From: Halopseudomonas xinjiangensis
Lineage (GTDB): Bacteria; Pseudomonadota; Gammaproteobacteria; Pseudomonadales; Pseudomonadaceae
NCBI GenBank assembly: GCA_011050525.1
Contig: DRFO01000024.1
Coordinates: forward strand, 1 to 64,000
Direction: 5' to 3'
Length of the DNA stretch: 64,000 nt
Both the position numbers and the translations under genes were made by a program. Shown in pieces: positions 59,987 to 64,000 of this stretch. The number at the start of each line of letters is the position of its first letter. Positions within the stretch are counted from its first letter, which is position 1. Under the pieces are notes generated by a model. It did not search any database and had not been told where the DNA came from. It worked only from the letters and a program-made list of their open reading frames with translations.

Positions 59987-61667
59987 CAGCCAGCCTCCCT
60001 TCATGTAACCCAACGCGTCGCGTGGCCATGGCCATCAAGGCGGGATGATGGGTGGCGATGATCAGCGTCCGCCCGCTGGTAGCAAGTACCCGCAAAGCCC
60101 GTATTACCTCCGCCTCGCTGTGGGCGTCCAGGCTCGCGGTTGGCTCGTCCAGCAGCACCAGGCTGGCTTCGCTGAGCCACACCCGAGCCAGCGCCAGGCG
60201 CTGGGCCTGGCCACCAGAAAGTCCGCGCCCGCCCTCACCCAGCAGAGTGTTGAGCCCATCAGGCTGCCTATCCAGCACCTCACCAAGGCCAACCGCCCGA
60301 ACCGCTTCAAGCAGGTCGGTGGCAGCCGCTTGCGGAGCGGTCAAGCGCAGGTTTTCCGCCCAGCTACCCTTGATCAGAAAGGGCTGTTGACCCAGCCAGG
60401 CGATGGGCGAGGCCCCGGGAGGATTACCAAACAGCCTGATGCTTCCGGCGTCAGGGCTGACAAAGCCAGCCAGACAATGCAACAGACTGGATTTGCCTGA
60501 GCCCGAGCCGCCTACCAGCGCCACCACTTCGCCCCTGGCTACCCGCAGGTCGATTCCAGCCAGCGCCAGGCCACGGCCGGGGTAGCTCAGGCTCAAGCCG
60601 GCTACGCTGATGAATTCAGGGTCGGAATCAGGTTTCCCGGGGGGCGGTTTGCGCGCGCCCAGGGCGTCTTGCTCCAATGCAGCCAAGGCGTCCGCTGCGG
60701 CCAGGGCAGCGGCGCGGTCATGGTAGTGCTGCGCCAGCACGCGCAGCGGCTGAAAGAATTCCGGTGCCAACAGCAAAATGAACAGGCCACTGAACAGCGT
60801 CAGCTCCTGAGAGGGGCCGTAGTCGATGTAACCCAGCAGTCCGAAGCCGATATAAATAGCCACCACCGCGATGGCGACCGACGCGAAGAATTCAAGCACC
60901 GCCGAAGACAGGAACGCGACCCGCAAGGTGCGCATGGTCACCTCTCGATAGCGGTCGGCAGCGACTTGTACCGACGCAATCGAAGCTGGAACCTGACCGA
61001 ACAGCTGCAAGCTGGTCAGGTTGCGCACACGGTCGAGAAAATGCCCTGAGAGCCGTCCAGCTTCCAGCACGTGCTGCTGGCTGAGCTTCTCTGCGCTGAT
61101 GCCCACCAATGCCATGAACAGGGGAATAAGCGGAGCGCAGAGGAACAGGAAGATTGCCGCCAGCCAGTCAAGCCAGACAACCACGCCACCAATTGTCAAT
61201 GGCACCAGCAAGGCCAGCCACTGCTGAGGGAGGTAGCGCGCGTAGTAGCCATCCAGCGCTTCCACCTGCTCCACCCATTGGTTGGTCAGGGTTGCGCTGG
61301 AGCGGCCAGCCATTTTCACCGGGCCAAGTGCGGTCCACTGTTCAAGCACCCGCAGGCGGACTCGCTGGCGCACCAGGGCGCTGGACCTTTGTCCGAGAAT
61401 GTCCTGTAACGCCTGCCCAAGCGCTCGCAGTACCAGGGTAAGCGCCAGTAATGCGAGGGGAAGCAACAACGTCTCGAGCGGAGCCCTGGTGACAATCAGT
61501 GCGTGCACCAGCCAGGCCATCAGCCCCATCTGAGCAATTACCGCGAATGCGCCGACCAACCCGGCCAGAATCGCTGCTATCAACAGGAAGCGGGCCGGCT
61601 GTCCCTGCGCTTTCAGCCACAGACGGCTGCGCCCGGCCCGACCCCTCTCAGTGGTGATAGCCTTCAC
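59979..61667 (-). CDS. cydD: ABC exporter subunit CydD
   Basis: 562 residues, starting at GTG 61667 inside the end of cydB (20-base overlap); no ATG is available early in the frame. Membrane domain first, then an ATPase domain with Walker A GGSGSGKSS (about 380), LSGGQAQRLALARVW and LVLLDEPTASLD. It is the partner of CydC. Confidence 0.94.
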   Translation of the reverse strand: MKAITTERGRAGRSRLWLKAQGQPARFLLIAAILAGLVGAFAVIAQMGLMAWLVHALIVTRAPLETLLLPLALLALTLVLRALGQALQDILGQRSSALVRQRVRLRVLEQWTALGPVKMAGRSSATLTNQWVEQVEALDGYYARYLPQQWLALLVPLTIGGVVVWLDWLAAIFLFLCAPLIPLFMALVGISAEKLSQQHVLEAGRLSGHFLDRVRNLTSLQLFGQVPASIASVQVAADRYREVTMRTLRVAFLSSAVLEFFASVAIAVVAIYIGFGLLGYIDYGPSQELTLFSGLFILLLAPEFFQPLRVLAQHYHDRAAALAAADALAALEQDALGARKPPPGKPDSDPEFISVAGLSLSYPGRGLALAGIDLRVARGEVVALVGGSGSGKSSLLHCLAGFVSPDAGSIRLFGNPPGASPIAWLGQQPFLIKGSWAENLRLTAPQAAATDLLEAVRAVGLGEVLDRQPDGLNTLLGEGGRGLSGGQAQRLALARVWLSEASLVLLDEPTASLDAHSEAEVIRALRVLATSGRTLIIATHHPALMAMATRRVGLHEGRLADA

Positions 61668-62652
61668 CTACCCGGACCTTGCCGCGGAACACCCAATACG
61701 CCCAGGCCGTGTAGACCAGAATAAAGGGTATGACGAAGAGTATGCCGAGCAGCAGAAACAGCTGGGACTCCGGCGCGGACGCCGCATCCCACAAGGTAAA
61801 ATTCGGTGGAATCACATAGGGCCAGCGCGTCCATAACAGGCTGAAATAGGTCGCAGCAAACATCAGCATGGTGAACAGGAACGGCTGCACCTGCTTGCGT
61901 TTGTAAACGGTGCGGAATATCTGAATGGCGCTGAATGCTGCCAGCAACGGGAAGATCCAGATCCATCGCACGTCGCCAAACCAGCGTTCGTAGGCGGCCG
62001 GATCGACCGAGGGGGTCCAGATGCTGATCACCACGAATACCAGCAACACTGCACCCAGCAGCCAAGGCGCCAGGTTGTGCGCCCACTCCTGAATATAGCC
62101 TTCGCTCTTCATGATCAGCCAGGTACAGCCCAGCAGCGCGTAACCCGCGAGCAGGCCGAGCCCGGTCACGACGGTGAAGGGGGTAAACCAGTCGAACGGC
62201 CCGCCGGCATAGACCAGCCCTTCGGTGTGGTAACCCTGAATGTACGAGCCCACGACCACGCCCTGGGTAAAAGAGGCTAGAATCGAGCCGCCGGCAAAGG
62301 CCCAGTTCCATAAGTAGCGCGATGATTTGGCCTTGAACCGGAATTCGAATGCCACGCCTCGAAAAATAAGACCCGCCAGCATCAGAAACACGCCAATATA
62401 AAGCGCCGGCAGGAGCACCGTATACACCAGCGGAAAGGCCGCCAGCAGCCCCACCCCGCCCAGCACCAGCCAGGTTTCGTTGCCGTCCCAGATGGGCGCC
62501 ACGGAATTCATCATCACGTCGCGGGCGTCCTCGTCCGGAGCAAAGGGAAACAGTATCCCCACGCCCAGATCGAAGCCGTCCATCAGCACATACATGATCA
62601 CCGCGAAGGCGATAATGACCGCCCAGATCATCGACAAGTCGAAATGTTCCAT
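61648..62652 (-). CDS. cydB: cytochrome bd-type quinol oxidase subunit II
   Basis: 334 residues from ATG 62652, with GAGGAG upstream; the frame is open further but those 60 residues are hydrophilic and lie inside cydA. The opening MEHFDLSMIWAVII and the segment MDGFDLGVGILFPF are typical of CydB/CioB. About eight membrane helices. It is the structural partner of CydA in the inner membrane. It starts two bases after the cydA stop and runs into cydD. Confidence 0.95.
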   Translation of the reverse strand: MEHFDLSMIWAVIIAFAVIMYVLMDGFDLGVGILFPFAPDEDARDVMMNSVAPIWDGNETWLVLGGVGLLAAFPLVYTVLLPALYIGVFLMLAGLIFRGVAFEFRFKAKSSRYLWNWAFAGGSILASFTQGVVVGSYIQGYHTEGLVYAGGPFDWFTPFTVVTGLGLLAGYALLGCTWLIMKSEGYIQEWAHNLAPWLLGAVLLVFVVISIWTPSVDPAAYERWFGDVRWIWIFPLLAAFSAIQIFRTVYKRKQVQPFLFTMLMFAATYFSLLWTRWPYVIPPNFTLWDAASAPESQLFLLLGILFVIPFILVYTAWAYWVFRGKVRVGEGYHH

Positions 62653-62653
62653 T

Positions 62654-64000
62654 TCAGGTCTCCTCATGCTCAAAGCGGACATGGGTTGCCGACAGGGGCC
62701 GTTTTGGCCGCTCTGCCTGGTCTGCGTGATCTGACAGCCTCTCGTCCTGCACATGAATTCCGTTCTGTAGCACACCGAACAGGTAGTAAAGGCCAGCGCT
62801 GAAGATAGCCAGATAGACCAGGACGTAGCCAATCAGGGTGAATAGCGCCATACCTCCAGTGAGCGAAGGGGTCACCCCGTCCTCATGTCGCAAAATCTCG
62901 TAGACCAGCCAGGGCGCGCGACCAACCTCGGTAACCACCCAGCCAGCCAGCACGGCAATGAAGGGGGTGATGCTCATGAAACGCAGCCCGTGCAGAAACC
63001 AGGGTGTGCGCCAGTACCGTCCTCCGCGGCGCAACCACAGCCCCGTCAGGGCAAATCCAATCATCAGCAGGCCCATGGCGACCATGATGCGAAAGGCAAA
63101 AAACACGATCCATACCGGCGGCTGGTCTTCCACGTCGATCTCCCGCAGCCCTGGCACTTCACCGTCCCAGGTATGGGTCAGCAACATGCTGCCCAGTCGC
63201 GGGATGCCGATCTCGAACCGGTTCGCCTGCAGCTCGCGGTCCGGCAAAGCGAACAGCAACAGCGGAACGCCGACATCAGTGTCCCAGTTGCCCTCCATGG
63301 CGGCCACCTTCATGGGCTGATGCTTGAATGTATTCAGCCCATGAAGATCACCAACTACCGCCTGGGTGGGCGCCAGAAACAGGATCATCCACAGGCACAT
63401 CGACAGCGCCTTGCGGTTCGCCTCGACATTACGGTCCTTGAGCAGATACCAGGCGCTCACCCCCGCCACCACGAAGGCGCCAGTCAGGAACGAGGCGATG
63501 GCCATGTGGGTGAAACGATAGGGAAATGAAGGGTTGAAAATGGCTTCGCGCCAGGAGGTGACGAAGAACACGCCATCGCGCAACTCGGTGCCCGCCGGCG
63601 TATGCAGCCAGCTGTTGGTGGCCAGGATCCAGAAGGCCGAGATGAGCGTACCAACGGCGACCATGCACGCGGCGAACAGGTGCACCCCAGGCGGGACACG
63701 GCTGCGCCCGAACAGCAACACACCGAGAAAACCCGCTTCCAGAAAAAACGCAGTGACCACTTCATAACTTAGGGTCGGCCCGATGAAGTTTGCCGCGGCA
63801 TAGGAGAAGTTGCTCCAGTTGGTGCCGAACTGGAAGGCCATGACGATGCCCGATACCACGCCCATCGCGAATACCACAGCGAAAACCTGGGTCCAGAATA
63901 TTGACAACTGCTCCCACTGGGGATTGCTGGTCTTGAACGACAACGCCTGGAGAAAGGCGATGAAAGACGCCAGGCCGATGGTAAAGACCGGAAAGATAGC
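62654..64000 (-). CDS. cydA: cytochrome bd-type quinol oxidase subunit I (partial, runs off right edge)
   Basis: 448 codons are inside the window; the N-terminal part with the first haem-ligand histidine lies beyond the right edge. The frame enters as FPVFTIGLASFIAFLQAL. Haem-region landmarks are SYEVVTAFFLEAGF (the conserved glutamates), RFTHMAIAS (histidine ligand) and AFRIMVAMG (methionine ligand). The loop between GNWDTDVG and the methionine helix is short, which is the short-Q-loop, CioA-like form. It reduces O2 to water with quinol. Confidence 0.94.
   Translation of the reverse strand, partial: AIFPVFTIGLASFIAFLQALSFKTSNPQWEQLSIFWTQVFAVVFAMGVVSGIVMAFQFGTNWSNFSYAAANFIGPTLSYEVVTAFFLEAGFLGVLLFGRSRVPPGVHLFAACMVAVGTLISAFWILATNSWLHTPAGTELRDGVFFVTSWREAIFNPSFPYRFTHMAIASFLTGAFVVAGVSAWYLLKDRNVEANRKALSMCLWMILFLAPTQAVVGDLHGLNTFKHQPMKVAAMEGNWDTDVGVPLLLFALPDRELQANRFEIGIPRLGSMLLTHTWDGEVPGLREIDVEDQPPVWIVFFAFRIMVAMGLLMIGFALTGLWLRRGGRYWRTPWFLHGLRFMSITPFIAVLAGWVVTEVGRAPWLVYEILRHEDGVTPSLTGGMALFTLIGYVLVYLAIFSAGLYYLFGVLQNGIHVQDERLSDHADQAERPKRPLSATHVRFEHEET

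Overview
The window reads as a chromosomal stretch of a gammaproteobacterium of the Pseudomonas lineage. The main evidence is the block ponA / pilM-N-O-P-Q-aroK-aroB-damX-like / gltB-gltD / hemE (about 35.0-53.2 kb), whose gene order I recall from Pseudomonas aeruginosa. The protein sequences are also Pseudomonas-like, the coding regions are GC-rich, and there is a GacA-type box next to a GGA-rich small RNA. A halophilic or marine pseudomonad (Halopseudomonas-type) that makes carotenoids would fit, but the species assignment is inference. No tRNA, rRNA, CRISPR array or intact insertion sequence was found.

Layout. 0-3 kb: a TetR-controlled hydrolase/efflux pair with two matching palindromic operators. 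3-8.4 kb: a PstS-OmpA fusion, topoisomerase IB, a lower-GC toxin-antitoxin-like pair, a decayed second copy of the pstS-ompA/topoisomerase junction, a CigR-like protein, a transposase scrap and a GNAT acetyltransferase. 8.4-13.3 kb: Ada, then an iron operon (TonB receptor, PepSY reductase, small membrane protein) behind a Fur-box-like palindrome. 13.4-21.5 kb: a thioredoxin-like secreted protein, then a complete zeaxanthin-glucoside cluster (crtZ, crtB, crtI, crtY, crtX, type 2 IPP isomerase, and divergent crtE). 21.5-28.6 kb: a lipocalin/FtsX/ATPase export operon headed by an AraC-type regulator, and a divergent dioxygenase-hydratase pair. 28.6-29 kb: a GGA-rich Csr/Rsm-type sRNA gene. 29-35 kb: two paralogous acyl-CoA dehydrogenases and an SLC13-type permease. 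35-53.2 kb: the conserved hemE-to-ponA block. 53.3-58.3 kb: an acyl-CoA ligase and a fused biotin-dependent carboxylase. 58.3-64 kb: cydABDC (bd-type oxidase plus its assembly ABC exporter), with cydA running off the right edge.

How the genes fit together. The crt enzymes would carry IPP/DMAPP through GGPP, phytoene, lycopene and beta-carotene to zeaxanthin and its glucosides. fni-crtX-crtY-crtI-crtB are translationally coupled (overlaps of 4 bases or a 2-base gap) and share a divergent promoter region with crtE that holds the palindrome TGTACATGTACA. The pil genes build the type IV pilus alignment complex and secretin. aroK/aroB supply shikimate-pathway steps, gltBD assimilate ammonium, and hemE feeds haem synthesis, which the cytochrome bd genes also require. 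The strongest unannotated signal is the minus-strand RNA at about 28.62-28.89 kb. It has 18 GGA motifs, a Rho-independent terminator and an upstream TGTAAG-N6-CTTACG box, so it looks like an unusually long member of the RsmX/Y/Z-CsrB class.
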